The notes beneath the pieces were generated by a model that made no database searches, was not told the DNA's origin, and worked only from the letters and a program-made list of their open reading frames with translations. The translations under genes and the position numbers were made by a program. 64,000 nucleotides of DNA from Abyssibacter profundi (GTDB lineage: Bacteria; Pseudomonadota; Gammaproteobacteria; Nevskiales; OUC007): NCBI RefSeq assembly GCF_003151135.1, contig NZ_QEQK01000017.1, positions 1 through 64,000 of the forward strand, in the 5' to 3' direction. Shown here piece by piece: positions 1 through 9,228 of this stretch; the first letter of the stretch is position 1; each line of letters begins with the position of its first letter.

Positions 1-274
1 GGCGCGGCTCCAGAAACGCCGGAAAGTAGCTGCCCCGGCGAAGCTTGGGGATCTTCAAATCCACCGCCCCGGCGCGTGTCTCCCAGCGCCGGTCGCGGTA
101 TCCATTGCGGTGATTGATCCGCTCCTGACTGCGCTCGCCGTGGCCAGCACCGCAAAGCGATTCCACCACAAAGTCCATCAGCCGCTGCGCCACCAGCTCC
201 ACCATCTCGCGCAGCAAATCGGCGTGAGAACCCTTTTCAAGCAGTGCGCGCAGCGCCATCCTGTCGTCGGTCAT
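1..274 (-). CDS. IS256-family transposase, N-terminal part
   Basis: The reading frame starts at ATG 274 and runs off the left edge. The 91 residues seen contain the family hallmarks DFVVESLCGAGHGERSQER and NHRNGYRDRRWETRAG, then LKIPKLRRGSYFPAFLEPR, which is the standard N-terminal region of IS256/Mutator transposases ahead of the DDE catalytic core. The core itself is not visible, so activity cannot be judged. The element sits just downstream of jetD and may have helped to assemble the island. Confidence 0.9.
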   Translation of the reverse strand, partial: MTDDRMALRALLEKGSHADLLREMVELVAQRLMDFVVESLCGAGHGERSQERINHRNGYRDRRWETRAGAVDLKIPKLRRGSYFPAFLEPR

Positions 275-370
275 CGTGTCCCTCTTTCGGTTGTCTAAGG
301 TCGTCAAGAAACCTCAGATTACCGCGGGGCACGGTGGCCACTCTTACACCACGTCCGGGGACATGACCCG
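1..370 (-). mobile_element. IS256-family insertion sequence, one end only
   Basis: The element is cut by the window edge. It contains the first 91 codons of a Mutator/IS256-type transposase on the minus strand, followed at about 340-370 by a stretch rich in TTACACC and GTCCGGGGACATGACCC that looks like the terminal inverted repeat beside the transposase start. The other terminus and the target duplication lie outside the window, so the exact boundary at 370 is an estimate. Confidence 0.7.
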
Positions 371-584
371 CAAATCGCCGCTCAAACTCGGCGTTGACTG
401 ACCGCAAAGGGCTGGATTCAGCCTTTGTTGCGTAGGCCAGCGCTTCTCTACTTGAGAACCCCTGTCAGTTTTTCCAACACCGAGGTATGCGCTAGCCTTG
501 TGTTGACGCGACCTGAAATCCTTGCCGGTCTAGTAGGTAGCGCGGGAATGCGCAGTCAGCACGAAACCATGCGCGGAGTGGGCT

Positions 585-1763
585 CTATCCATTTGTTTCG
601 ACTGTTACGCTGGAAGACGCATCGGTAGCAATCCAGCTGCGCATCGCATCGGCAACCAAGTCTTGGGGCAAAAACTCTTGCTCCAATCGCCCAGAGTCTT
701 CGGCCACTAAGTTCATCCATAGCTGCTTCTCTGAGGCAGTCAGCTCGCAATCTGGGAGCGCATCAACGGGCCTCGGCTCAATGACGGCATGCTGCAGGTT
801 GTTTGCGAATGTTGATTCGTCCATCAGTAGCGCGCTTATTTTGGGCTGATGGCGCCGCGCTGTAGCAAGCATCCTCAGGCCCCAGGTGTCGATGTCGCCC
901 CAGTACGCAAGGTCCTTTTCGCCCACTATCGGTGCACGTAACCACTCCAAATTAAGTCCAGCTCCGAGTATGGCAATTGTTCTCGGAAGATCTGGGAGCA
1001 GATACAAGCATCGCTCATTCTCGACGACCAGCAAGCGTTCCCCAGGAAGCACGTAGCTCATCAAGTCCTGGGCGCGTAGACGCATTTGTTTAAAGGGCAG
1101 CAAGCCGCCATCCAGGTCGACGACCAAGAGCCAGTGGTCTGATTCCTCAGCAGCATCCAGGAATGGGCCTAGGCCCAGTTCTGAGGCTAGGCCGCTGTAG
1201 CGAATATCCAGTAGCGCTGTCAGCAGCGGCCCGTGTCGTTCCCCAAACTTGCTGTCGATATCTTGCCCACCCATCATCCGCAGTGGACGACCGCCTAAGC
1301 ACGCTGGTTCCAGTTCAGCCGCGAGCTTGGCCGCAGCGATTACTTCGTCGAGCGGCTTACTCAGCCAGCTCCGCCGCCGGACAAAGTACCTGTGGAAGAC
1401 AGGGTCAGCTGCCGAAATCAAAGCCGATAGTGCAGAAAACTGACTCTGTACTTCACCACTTCCAGAGGCCTGAGCCCAACTGCTTGGGGTGGGCAGTTCC
1501 CATTGTGTAGGGACAGAAACCGCCTGCGTCAGGCCGCGGTAGCGAACTGTTTCCCAGTGCACCTCGCCGATGCTGACATTCCGCCAAGCTGCGAGATGTG
1601 AGCGAACAATGCGAGGTTCTTCAGATACCTGTCGGGCGCTCGGCTTGCCTATTGCCAGTTTCAGCGGCCAGTGTTCAACCGGATTTAGCAAGCGCGCTTC
1701 ACGCGTATCAGCTGAGCGCCACTGTCGCTCCAACCTTTGTACCAGGTCACCTGGCGACTTCAT
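585..1763 (-). CDS. jetD: Wadjet protein JetD (DUF3322/DUF2220, Toprim nuclease subunit)
   Basis: Last gene of a four-gene Wadjet operon. The 392-residue protein has the DUF3322-like N-terminal half (KSPGDLVQRLERQWR) and a C-terminal DUF2220/Toprim-like half in which GEKDLAYWGDIDTWG and the following ALLMDEST carry the expected acidic residues. In type I Wadjet, JetD is the topoisomerase VI/Toprim-related nuclease that cuts small closed circular DNA after the JetABC SMC complex extrudes it. The start overlaps the jetC stop by 4 bp, indicating translational coupling. Length is normal for the family and no frameshift is seen. Assignment rests on motifs plus complete operon context. Confidence 0.93.
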   Translation of the reverse strand: MKSPGDLVQRLERQWRSADTREARLLNPVEHWPLKLAIGKPSARQVSEEPRIVRSHLAAWRNVSIGEVHWETVRYRGLTQAVSVPTQWELPTPSSWAQASGSGEVQSQFSALSALISAADPVFHRYFVRRRSWLSKPLDEVIAAAKLAAELEPACLGGRPLRMMGGQDIDSKFGERHGPLLTALLDIRYSGLASELGLGPFLDAAEESDHWLLVVDLDGGLLPFKQMRLRAQDLMSYVLPGERLLVVENERCLYLLPDLPRTIAILGAGLNLEWLRAPIVGEKDLAYWGDIDTWGLRMLATARRHQPKISALLMDESTFANNLQHAVIEPRPVDALPDCELTASEKQLWMNLVAEDSGRLEQEFLPQDLVADAMRSWIATDASSSVTVETNG

Positions 1764-4700
1764 CGTGCTTCGGTGGATGGCGTCGCCCGCACACGCGCCC
1801 GCGCCTCGGCCTCCAAACGCTCCCAGCTCATAGATGCAAGCGATGATTGCTGGTCTAGACGGTGCACGACGATGGCGGAATGCGTGTGGTCACGCAGAAG
1901 CCGCATTTCCTTGTTCGGTGTGACAAACAGCGGGTGCAGCCCAAACTCCCGAAGTGCTGCGACAATCCGCCCGGCGACAGCCTGTGAGCTCTTTGAGAAC
2001 GCTTCGTCTAATACGACTGTTCCGAACAACGGACGCGTAGCACCTGACGGACACAGTGCATAGCTGAGCGAAGCCGTCAGGATGTAGCTGGCAATAATCT
2101 CCTTCTCACCACCACTACCACCCTGCGACCCTGTGCGTGTTTCGATCACGTAGTCGTCTTCTCGCCGCATGAGCGCCACGGAAAACTCCAGCCGATAACG
2201 CGGATCCAGTAGTGCCAAGGCGCCCACAGTGCGTCTGCGCTCAGACGCATCACGCAGTAGCTCCACAACATTGCGAAGCGCTGCGTACTGGGCTTCGCCA
2301 CCATCGTCCTTCAACGCTGCTGCGCGCAGGTGCCTCTGGGCGCTTTGCAGCTTCTTCAGTCCGTCGTGCACAACCTTGCGCGGTTGCAACCGCAGATAAC
2401 GGCCTGGCTGGAACTCCACACGGCGCAGTGTCTGGTTGAGCTCTTCGATGCGTTCCTCGATAACGCTGACTTCGTTCGAAACTGCGGTCAGGAGTTGAGT
2501 GACGCCTTGGTCCGAGGACTGGTTAAGGTAGGTCTGAAACCGCTGTTGCTTCTCTGGCAAGGCTTCCTGAGTCAACAGCGCCAAGCGCTCGAGGTACTTC
2601 GGCACATCATCGAGCTCGGTGCCGACTTCGGCCAGCGCACCGGTGTCGACCTTCTGCGCCAGCCCCATCAGCCGCACCAGTGTCTTGCCCTTGTCATCAA
2701 GCCGATCCTGCAGACGGCCAAGCTCGGTGCGAATCGCGCCGATTTCCTGCCGTTCTAGCGTGTCAACGCTGTCGAGCGTGACTGTGGCGGCCTTGGCGCG
2801 GTGATCATTGACGAGTTCGCTGGATTCGGCATCTAATGCGGAACCACCAAGCTGAACGGCTTCTGCTCGTGCTGTCTTGGCCCGCTTTAGATCGGCATTG
2901 ACCTCGCCGCGAGCACTTTCCTGGGCCCCGATCTGCTTGCCCAGTCCTTCGACTTCGGCCTCAAGCTGCTGCCAGCGCTGCCGCTGTCTATCCAGATCCG
3001 AATCCGGCGCGCTGAGCGCTGCCAACTCGGCCTGAACCTCACGCATGGCAGATTCGATGGTGGGCAGGTCGATGTTGTCAAATTCCCACTGCGCAAAGCG
3101 CTCGAGAAACGACGACTCCTTGCGCAACGTGTCGACCTCGGCTTTTTTCCCTGCGACCGCCTGATCCAACGTCGCCAACTCGTTGCTGCAGCCCTCGAAT
3201 TCCGCGCGAAGGCTGCGCAGCTGATCTCGGTTGTCAAAGCCGGTCAGCCAGCCCTGATCAAGCGCGTGCTGGTCGTGCTTGTCGAAGCGCCCGCGCTTGC
3301 CGGACATCGTGCCCTGCCGGGTTAGCCCGTGGTCGACCTGCTGCAATGCCGCGCTGTCGGCCACACAGTGCAGATCGATCCCGGCCAAAAAAGCTTTCGC
3401 CGGCTGGATGAGCGCGTGGCGCTTGAAATTGAGTTTGCGCGTAAAGCCGTCTTCCATGAACCGCGCCTCACCAGCATCGGGCTCTGCCTCCAGCAAACGC
3501 ACATGCAGGCGGTTGTTGCGATCGTTGACCCAGCGCAGAGCGACCCTTAGGTGCCGCGCAGGCACCAGCAGCCGCAGACGGTGGCCGCCAATGGCGCGCT
3601 CGACAGCGCCGCGCCAGTCGGTTTGGTCGGCTTTTACCTCGACCAGTTCGGCCAGATACGGCAGCTCAGTCGCGTCGACCTCCAACTGCCGCGCCAGCGC
3701 GGCGCGAAACTGCTGAAACGGATGCGGGATATTTGAATCCGGCCGTGCCTCGACCGCGGCAATCTCTTGCTTCAATTCTTGATGCCTGCTCTGCAGCGGC
3801 ACTCGCTTGCCGCCGAGTTCAAACCACTGTTGTTCGGCGGCCCGCAGCTTACCGGTCCGATCGGCCTGCATTGCTTCGACCTGACGCAGGTTGGCATCGA
3901 AGACCGCCTGGTTGAGCGCTTCATCCAGCGCCAACGCATGGCAGAGCTGCTGATATTGCTGCACATCGGTCTGGCAGCGGCGCCGCTGCGCAGTCAGGCT
4001 GTCGAGCTGCTTTTGCACCAGCTCGATATTGGCCCCACCAAGTTGCTGAAACTGCTTGTAGGCCAGCCGCTCTTTGGCCTGGCGCTCAGCTTGTTGCTGC
4101 CGGAGCTGCTGAATCTCACGCTGCACCGTAACCAGCGCCTGTTCCAGTTCATGTTCGCGCTGTGCCCACAGCGCCGCTTTCTGCTGCGCAAACCAGCGTG
4201 GCAGTAGTTGCTCGAGCCGCTGCGCCTGCTGGCGCTGTGCTTGCAGGACCGCGTATTTCTGTTGCTCAGTGGCGATTGGCTGCAGGGATTTCTGCTGCTG
4301 GCGGGCGCGCTCCAGTTCGGCGTGGATATCCGCCAAGCTGTCGAACTCCGCCGCGACTCTAGCGGCATCATCAAACTTGGCCTGATCGTCCAGCACCAGT
4401 CTGCGAAAAATCTCGTCAATGCTGTTGAGTTGCTTGAGTCCGGCAGCCCGGTTCAACAGAGCAAACGCGTTCTCGCCAACGTCGAAGAACCGGCGTAGTT
4501 CGGCCTGGCATGCCTTGCGCGTCTTAAAAGTCCGCAAGTTCTCCTGTTCATTCGCCACCTGACGCAAGCCTTTTTCTCCAGCTTCCTTGTGGGTTGCGAG
4601 CCATTCGTTGAGTGGTGAACCAACGGCTTGGGCAGTGCGGGCAATCAGCCAGACCTCTTTGCGATCTGCCGCCGCAGTGCTGCTGCTGTTGATCCAGAAC

Positions 4701-5125
4701 AGAACGGCGACGTGGAGCGCCTCCCGCGCTGCGGCGAACGTGGCGCACAGGCCAGTGGTGGTCTTGCCACGGCGTGCCACATGCTCATTGCCCCCGGCCT
4801 CATTGCCAGCGCCGGCGACGCCGCGGATGTAAGACATCAAGTCACGGTCACTCTCGTGCCCACCCGTCGACGCGAGGTTGTACTTTGGCTGATGCACGAT
4901 CAGTGTCATCAGGGCGTCGATCAGTGTTGTCTTTCCGCTGCCTGTCGGGCCGACGATCGCAGAGCCGCGCGGATCGAATTCTGCGCGATGGAAGCCTCCG
5001 AACGGTCCCCAGTTAAAGACCTGCAATTCACGAAGCAAAAAGGCATCGGGCTCGACAGAATTCTCGCTGCTCTTCGCTGAACTCGAATCCAGTTCAGCAC
5101 CCGAGACCTCGAATGCTTCAGTCAT
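1760..5125 (-). CDS. jetC: Wadjet SMC-like ATPase JetC (MukB-like)
   Basis: A 1121-residue SMC-type ATPase. Walker A GPTGSGKT lies at residues 59-66, preceded by FNWGPFGGFHRAEF typical of JetC/MukB-like heads. A very long Q/R/E/A-rich coiled coil fills about residues 290-970, with a hinge-like break around 490-650. The signature QGGSGGEKE is near 1001-1009 and Walker B VVLDEAF near 1037-1043. JetC forms the DNA-loop-extruding motor with the kleisin JetA and the KITE-type JetB. The gene overlaps jetB upstream and jetD downstream by 4 bp each. The head motifs are intact, so the ATPase should be active. Confidence 0.96.
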   Translation of the reverse strand: MTEAFEVSGAELDSSSAKSSENSVEPDAFLLRELQVFNWGPFGGFHRAEFDPRGSAIVGPTGSGKTTLIDALMTLIVHQPKYNLASTGGHESDRDLMSYIRGVAGAGNEAGGNEHVARRGKTTTGLCATFAAAREALHVAVLFWINSSSTAAADRKEVWLIARTAQAVGSPLNEWLATHKEAGEKGLRQVANEQENLRTFKTRKACQAELRRFFDVGENAFALLNRAAGLKQLNSIDEIFRRLVLDDQAKFDDAARVAAEFDSLADIHAELERARQQQKSLQPIATEQQKYAVLQAQRQQAQRLEQLLPRWFAQQKAALWAQREHELEQALVTVQREIQQLRQQQAERQAKERLAYKQFQQLGGANIELVQKQLDSLTAQRRRCQTDVQQYQQLCHALALDEALNQAVFDANLRQVEAMQADRTGKLRAAEQQWFELGGKRVPLQSRHQELKQEIAAVEARPDSNIPHPFQQFRAALARQLEVDATELPYLAELVEVKADQTDWRGAVERAIGGHRLRLLVPARHLRVALRWVNDRNNRLHVRLLEAEPDAGEARFMEDGFTRKLNFKRHALIQPAKAFLAGIDLHCVADSAALQQVDHGLTRQGTMSGKRGRFDKHDQHALDQGWLTGFDNRDQLRSLRAEFEGCSNELATLDQAVAGKKAEVDTLRKESSFLERFAQWEFDNIDLPTIESAMREVQAELAALSAPDSDLDRQRQRWQQLEAEVEGLGKQIGAQESARGEVNADLKRAKTARAEAVQLGGSALDAESSELVNDHRAKAATVTLDSVDTLERQEIGAIRTELGRLQDRLDDKGKTLVRLMGLAQKVDTGALAEVGTELDDVPKYLERLALLTQEALPEKQQRFQTYLNQSSDQGVTQLLTAVSNEVSVIEERIEELNQTLRRVEFQPGRYLRLQPRKVVHDGLKKLQSAQRHLRAAALKDDGGEAQYAALRNVVELLRDASERRRTVGALALLDPRYRLEFSVALMRREDDYVIETRTGSQGGSGGEKEIIASYILTASLSYALCPSGATRPLFGTVVLDEAFSKSSQAVAGRIVAALREFGLHPLFVTPNKEMRLLRDHTHSAIVVHRLDQQSSLASMSWERLEAEARARVRATPSTEAR

Positions 5126-5880
5126 GACTCGCGATTCACCAGCTTGTCGTAATGACCAAGCAGAGCTTTTAGGGCTTCGGGATTAGCCAGGTGCGCAATG
5201 ACAGGACGCAACGTGAATTGCCCCGCAGAATCCACTTCGCTGACGATTGCGTGCGCTTGAAGTTGGTCGAGAAGTTGCCGGACGCGATTTTCATTTTTGC
5301 TATCGCTGCCGCTATCACCAAAGAACACCTGCAACTGAGGCAGTAGATCGTCGATGGACAACGACGCATCGCCTGCACCAATACCAGCATCCTGCTCATG
5401 CACGATGTAGTGCTGCCGCAAGATGGCGACTAGCAATGACTGATCCAATGTCAGACGCTGTCTGCGCACCAGTAGATGACCCGGGTCGCCATCCTCTGAA
5501 TCTTGATCAGCGAACGGTCGATGGATGGCCAGCAATGCCAAACCTCGAATCTCATCTATCCTCAACTCGAAATCCAACGGCTCCAACAATCGATTAAGTT
5601 CAGGCTGGTGCGCCAAAGCTAGCGCGTACTCGTTCGGGCGCCGGTCAGACTCCAGCAAGCCGTGTTTAAGCAGTCGCTGTAGTGTGTGCTTGATGCATTC
5701 CGGTGTGTAATGACCACCGGCACGGTTCTCGATATCGGTCTCGGCGCCCATTCCTTCGCTTACGAACTCGGCGTCGTCATCGTCGCGCAGGTCTACCTCG
5801 CTCGCAGTGCTCGTGACTTCTGAACGTCCGTCCGCGAGAGCACGATCAAACGGATTGCCTGGGTCTTGCTCGTCACTCAT
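5122..5880 (-). CDS. jetB: Wadjet protein JetB (DUF4194, MukE-like)
   Basis: A 252-residue protein with an acidic low-complexity N terminus (about residues 1-55) followed by a winged-helix-like DUF4194 region: YTPECIKHTLQRLLKHGLLE, then DSEDGDPGHLLVRRQRLTLDQSLLVAILRQ split across the middle, and the C-terminal VRQLLDQLQAHAIVSEVD. JetB corresponds to MukE, the KITE subunit bridging the JetA kleisin and the JetC heads. It overlaps jetA and jetC by 4 bp at each end. The sequence alone is weakly conserved; the position between jetA and jetC makes the call firm. Confidence 0.92.
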   Translation of the reverse strand: MSDEQDPGNPFDRALADGRSEVTSTASEVDLRDDDDAEFVSEGMGAETDIENRAGGHYTPECIKHTLQRLLKHGLLESDRRPNEYALALAHQPELNRLLEPLDFELRIDEIRGLALLAIHRPFADQDSEDGDPGHLLVRRQRLTLDQSLLVAILRQHYIVHEQDAGIGAGDASLSIDDLLPQLQVFFGDSGSDSKNENRVRQLLDQLQAHAIVSEVDSAGQFTLRPVIAHLANPEALKALLGHYDKLVNRES

Positions 5881-7370
5881 ACACGACTCACAGCGGCTTC
5901 GAACTGTTCTGCGTGCAGCTTGATCCTGGGGGTATCGAAACGCATTGCTTCACCATCGCTGCCCGCAATCTCAAACTGCTCCCGATCAGTTAACACCGTT
6001 TCACCGGTATCCCGCGCCCATTGCAACCAGCAGCACAAGGTCTCCAAGTCGTGAGTCGGCGGAAGCTTCTCTGCCAGCTCTGCCAGACTGAGGCCTGCGT
6101 CCGCTTGCTCAAGCACGGCAAGAGTGTCGATCTGTAGCTGCCCTGTGTCCAGCGAATCGAAGCTGGACCAAAATTCATCATCCAAGGCATTTAGATCAGC
6201 AGGCTGCTCGCGCAAGTTGAACTCTTCTTCCGCATCCTCAGCAACTTCCTTGAAACGGAGTCGTTCCGCCACTGGAACCCCTGAACAGTCAACCGCAATC
6301 GGCCACAGCGGTGTCACGCTACGCCGCAATGCTGCGTCAGACCAATCAATGTCTACAGCTCGCTCCATCAATGCGTGCAGGAGCTGCCCTACGCGATGGT
6401 GCTCAACCGCAAGGCCGGTCTTGAGAAACCCCTTTACATCCTGCTCGCTGCGAGCTCTGGCCTCAATCACGCGACGTGACTCATTGACGAGTCGATTCAC
6501 CAGCCATCGCAAGTCCTCGCGTTGCCGTCGACCGAGTGCGCGCTCAGTTGTGGGATTGCGAAGAATTTCCTTCAGCTGAGCCCGCATTTGGTCAAGCTCA
6601 GTACTGCGATTTAGTTGCTCGTGGAAACCCTGAAATACCTGTCCTTCGGCGGTTTCAACCAATGCGTCGTGGCTATCCAGCAAGCGGTCAACGATTTCAC
6701 CGCGGTGATGCTCATCGCTGATGATGGACTGCCGTAGGGCACGGTCTGCAGTGCGGTACGAGTCCTCAACGCGACGAAAATCGGCGGGCAAACTCATCGC
6801 CAAGCTGTAGATGTCGCGGATGCCTTCACTCGCCGCGGTTTCGCTGAGCACCTCGACATCACCCGCTTCTACAGCTTTGAGCTGGCTTTCGAGATTCTTA
6901 ATCTGGCGACGGATCATGTCTGCACGAGCGGCTTGGTCGGGATTCAGTGCTGTCGCGAGATTCTCGATCTCACGCTGCACGGTCGCGAGCCGGGAGGCGC
7001 TAGACGTCATGACACGCTGATCCAGCCCGCTCACAAAGGCCATCGCTACTTGGAGCGCATCCGTAGCAAACAGCCTGCCGTCGCGTTCCACAATGAGTCC
7101 TCGGCGGATCCAGTCGCGCAGTTCGCGCAGGGCTTGCGCCGCGGGATCGCTGCCCACCTCGAACTCCGAATCATTTGCGAACCCGCGAAGCATCTGAGCG
7201 AGCTGTTGTTGTGCATCCTCCAGCGGGATACTTCCCTGCTGTTGCTCGAGCAGCGGGCCCAGACAACTAAGCACTAGCGGAGCTCGGCGAGCGGCCAGCA
7301 CTAGCCACGCCGGGTGCTCACGACGCCACGTCAATAGTTGCTGCGCGTGCTCTTGCGGAGAACTAGCCAT
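5877..7370 (-). CDS. jetA: Wadjet protein JetA (DUF3375, MukF-like kleisin)
   Basis: First gene of the jetABCD operon, 497 residues, matching DUF3375 in length and in blocks such as WRREHPAWLVLAARRAPLVL near the N terminus, FASGLDQR-like FVSGLDQRVMTSSASRL around 115-130, and a helical middle. JetA is the kleisin (MukF-like) subunit of the Wadjet SMC complex that protects against plasmid transformation. Its 170-bp upstream region would contain the operon promoter, but no confident -35/-10 pair was found. The start ATG at 7370 is the only sensible one, as the protein begins directly with the family N terminus. Confidence 0.94.
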   Translation of the reverse strand: MASSPQEHAQQLLTWRREHPAWLVLAARRAPLVLSCLGPLLEQQQGSIPLEDAQQQLAQMLRGFANDSEFEVGSDPAAQALRELRDWIRRGLIVERDGRLFATDALQVAMAFVSGLDQRVMTSSASRLATVQREIENLATALNPDQAARADMIRRQIKNLESQLKAVEAGDVEVLSETAASEGIRDIYSLAMSLPADFRRVEDSYRTADRALRQSIISDEHHRGEIVDRLLDSHDALVETAEGQVFQGFHEQLNRSTELDQMRAQLKEILRNPTTERALGRRQREDLRWLVNRLVNESRRVIEARARSEQDVKGFLKTGLAVEHHRVGQLLHALMERAVDIDWSDAALRRSVTPLWPIAVDCSGVPVAERLRFKEVAEDAEEEFNLREQPADLNALDDEFWSSFDSLDTGQLQIDTLAVLEQADAGLSLAELAEKLPPTHDLETLCCWLQWARDTGETVLTDREQFEIAGSDGEAMRFDTPRIKLHAEQFEAAVSRV

Positions 7371-7609
7371 CGTGCGCGATCATTCGAGAAGGCTTTGACC
7401 CAAAGAAATTGACTTGAATGACAACCAGAACAACTACCGACTAGAGTAAGGATACGTATCGCAAAATCGGCAAAACCTCGGTGACGGCAGCCCCTAGTTC
7501 GCTTATCAAATACTAACTTGAGAGATCTACTGTTCGCCTCATGTTCTGCGGGCAGCTCAGAATCGATGGGACGTTGCAAGCTCCTTTATGCCACAAACGT
7601 TGTGCCACG

Positions 7610-7873
7610 ATGCATGTGCCAGAAATTATGGCACGACAATTATCAAATCAATCTATCAGTCAGTGGCAATTCATCTCGCGGCGCTGCTTTGAGCTGTTTG
7701 ATGGAACCAGAACACCTTGGGAAGTTCCGAGTGAACTGCGTAGAAACCTCATTGTCGAGTTGTGGCCGACACGCGACGAGGAACTGAACAAGTGCATTGA
7801 GGATATGGATGCGTTCTGCTCTGCAGCATCAAGCTTATCGGACTCTCTGAAGCGCTATAGAGATTGCCGATAG
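7610..7873 (+). CDS. Possible small protein, unknown
   Basis: An 87-codon open frame starting MHVPEIMARQ, divergent from the Wadjet operon. The product is acidic toward the C terminus, with ELWPTRDEELNKCIEDMD and a final SLSDSLKRYRDCR. There is no clear Shine-Dalgarno sequence before this ATG or the in-frame ATG at 7628, and no recognisable family. It is listed because the codon pattern looks plausible, but it may be a chance frame or a gene remnant in a repeat-rich boundary zone. Confidence 0.25.
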   Translation: MHVPEIMARQLSNQSISQWQFISRRCFELFDGTRTPWEVPSELRRNLIVELWPTRDEELNKCIEDMDAFCSAASSLSDSLKRYRDCR

Positions 7874-7909
7874 AAAGAGCCGGGGCCAAAGAATAAGTTA
7901 CATCCTCGG

Positions 7910-8120
7910 CGACCGCGGGACTACCACTGCGATGCGGTCACTGCTGGGTGGATCAACCCGCGTCGTCACCGAAACTTCCGGTGCCAATGCGATGTGTGTT
8001 CGTATGCATGCATAGAATGACTTCACAGAGCATCGCGTTGCTCACAAAAAGATGCGGGCAAGGATTCGGGCGCTTCTAGCCCGATCGCTACAATGCCTTC
8101 TCCAAGTACACTGCAGACAT
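7910..8120 (+). repeat. Repeat C, copy 1 (211 bp)
   Basis: Aligns without gaps to 9229-9439 at roughly 80 percent identity by eye, in the same orientation. The two copies flank the tacAT module. In copy 2 the repeat forms the end of an open frame (9149-9424). In copy 1 the same frame is closed by a TAG near 8012, so copy 1 is either decayed or non-coding. Confidence 0.8.
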
Positions 8121-8188
8121 TGCGTATAGCCACTCATTTGCTGGGAGTCGCCACCAATTCTGAACGATAGCGCCATCGGTTTCACCAC

Positions 8189-8284
8189 TTGGCGGCAGCA
8201 CAGAAGTTGATCGCCCAAACCCCTGCAACTGCTCAGCGGTGTACGTGACGACTGAGCTGTCCAGCACAGTCCGTTCAGGGCGCA
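8189..8284 (+). repeat. Repeat A, copy 1 (96 bp)
   Basis: Matches 33513-33608 at 93 of 96 positions without gaps, same orientation. Both copies lie just upstream of a toxin-antitoxin module (tacAT here, the broken brnTA there). The repeat contains GCTCAG and CTGAGC as a 6-bp inverted repeat around a 15-bp loop. All three differences would change the amino acid in the longest frame crossing it, so conservation is more likely at DNA level. Confidence 0.9.
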
Positions 8285-8312
8285 AAGCAGGCAGTGACAA
8301 CCCGCGAGCCAT

Positions 8313-8329
8313 TCCGTACAATGTACGGA
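8313..8329. promoter_or_regulatory. Palindromic operator of tacAT
   Basis: TCCGTAC-AAT-GTACGGA is a perfect 7+7 bp inverted repeat 21 bp upstream of the antitoxin start, immediately before CACTATAG, a likely -10 region. Ribbon-helix-helix antitoxins of this class bind such palindromes and repress their own operon. The position fits autoregulation. Confidence 0.7.
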
Positions 8330-8350
8330 CACTATAGAGGGTGATGAATC

Positions 8351-8629
8351 ATGCCAACTGCTGATGAGCGGATCGAGTTTCGGGTCAAGGCCGAGGACAA
8401 GGCGCTGCTGGCCAGGGCCGCCATGCTGGAACATGCAAAGCTGCCTCAGTTTGTGCTCGGGCCTGCACTCAAACGTGCGCGCAAGATAGTGGCTGAAGCC
8501 GACCGAATCGTGACCACCGAGCAGGGCTACCGAGAAGTTCTGGATGCTCTGGCGAATCCTCCGAAACCGACCAAGGCCCTGGTCGATGCGATGCGGGAAT
8601 ACCGTGAAACTGGAATCCAGTGGGGCTGA
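8351..8629 (+). CDS. tacA: TacA-type antitoxin (DUF1778, ribbon-helix-helix)
   Basis: A 92-residue protein with the DUF1778 ribbon-helix-helix start (ERIEFRVKAEDKALLARAA) and a C-terminal toxin-binding tail. It neutralises the acetyltransferase toxin encoded next and should repress the operon through the palindrome at 8313-8329. A GAGGGTGA ribosome site precedes ATG 8351. The toxin frame overlaps its end by 10 bp, normal for these pairs. Confidence 0.9.
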   Translation: MPTADERIEFRVKAEDKALLARAAMLEHAKLPQFVLGPALKRARKIVAEADRIVTTEQGYREVLDALANPPKPTKALVDAMREYRETGIQWG

Positions 8630-9126
8630 TCGTCTGTAGCCTTGACCGATCCATCCACGATCGCAAGGCTTTCGACTGCGGAGAACCGGCCCTCAACGCC
8701 TTTCTCCAGACTCAGGCTGCCAAGCACCAGCGACAGGGCTTTTCTCGCACCTTCGTGCTCGTGGACGACGGGGCTGCTTCCCGGATTCTCGCGTTCTACT
8801 CGCTGACCAACTGCGAGATAGGGCGTAGCTCGATAACCGAGGACGATGCCAAAGGGCTGCCACTGCATCCTGTGCCTTGTGTGATGATGGCTCGGTTAGC
8901 TGTCAATCGAGCCAACCAGGGGGAAAGCCTTGGGAAGTGGATGCTCATGGACGCGATCAAGAGAACGGCTTTGATCAGCCAGCAAACCGGAGTCCATGCC
9001 ATCTTGGTCGATGCGAAAGACGCCAAGGCGAAGCAGTTCTATGAGCGGTTCGGCTTCAAGGAAGTCGCCGAGAACCCGATGAGGCTGTATCTGCCACTGG
9101 CGACTGCGCTCAACGCGTTCCAATGA
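8620..9126 (+). CDS. tacT: TacT-type toxin, GNAT acetyltransferase
   Basis: A 168-residue GNAT protein with the family features FDCGEPALNAFLQTQAAKHQ near the N terminus, ARLAVNRANQGESLGKWML (acetyl-CoA-binding loop) around residues 90-108, and FYERFGFKEV near 143-152. TacT toxins acetylate the amino acid on charged tRNAs and stop translation. The start is taken as GTG 8620, which gives the family N terminus and overlaps the antitoxin by 10 bp. It sits between repeats A and B, so it may have moved as a unit. The reading frame is intact. Confidence 0.9.
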   Translation: MGLIVCSLDRSIHDRKAFDCGEPALNAFLQTQAAKHQRQGFSRTFVLVDDGAASRILAFYSLTNCEIGRSSITEDDAKGLPLHPVPCVMMARLAVNRANQGESLGKWMLMDAIKRTALISQQTGVHAILVDAKDAKAKQFYERFGFKEVAENPMRLYLPLATALNAFQ

Positions 9127-9132
9127 CCGCTC

Positions 9133-9214
9133 CAGGCACTGACCAGACGTGGCCAGACACGTCCGCCTTCCAGCGCCACAGATGATCAAATGCGGTGATG
9201 CCCTATCCGACTCC
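9133..9214 (+). repeat. Repeat B, copy 1 (82 bp)
   Basis: Matches 34014-34095 at 75 of 82 positions without gaps, same orientation, and begins 7 bp after the tacT stop. It holds GACGTG-GCCAGA-CACGTC, a 6-bp hairpin that is one pair shorter in copy 2. Both copies directly follow a toxin-antitoxin module. Confidence 0.88.
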
Positions 9215-9228
9215 TTTACAAATGCTGA

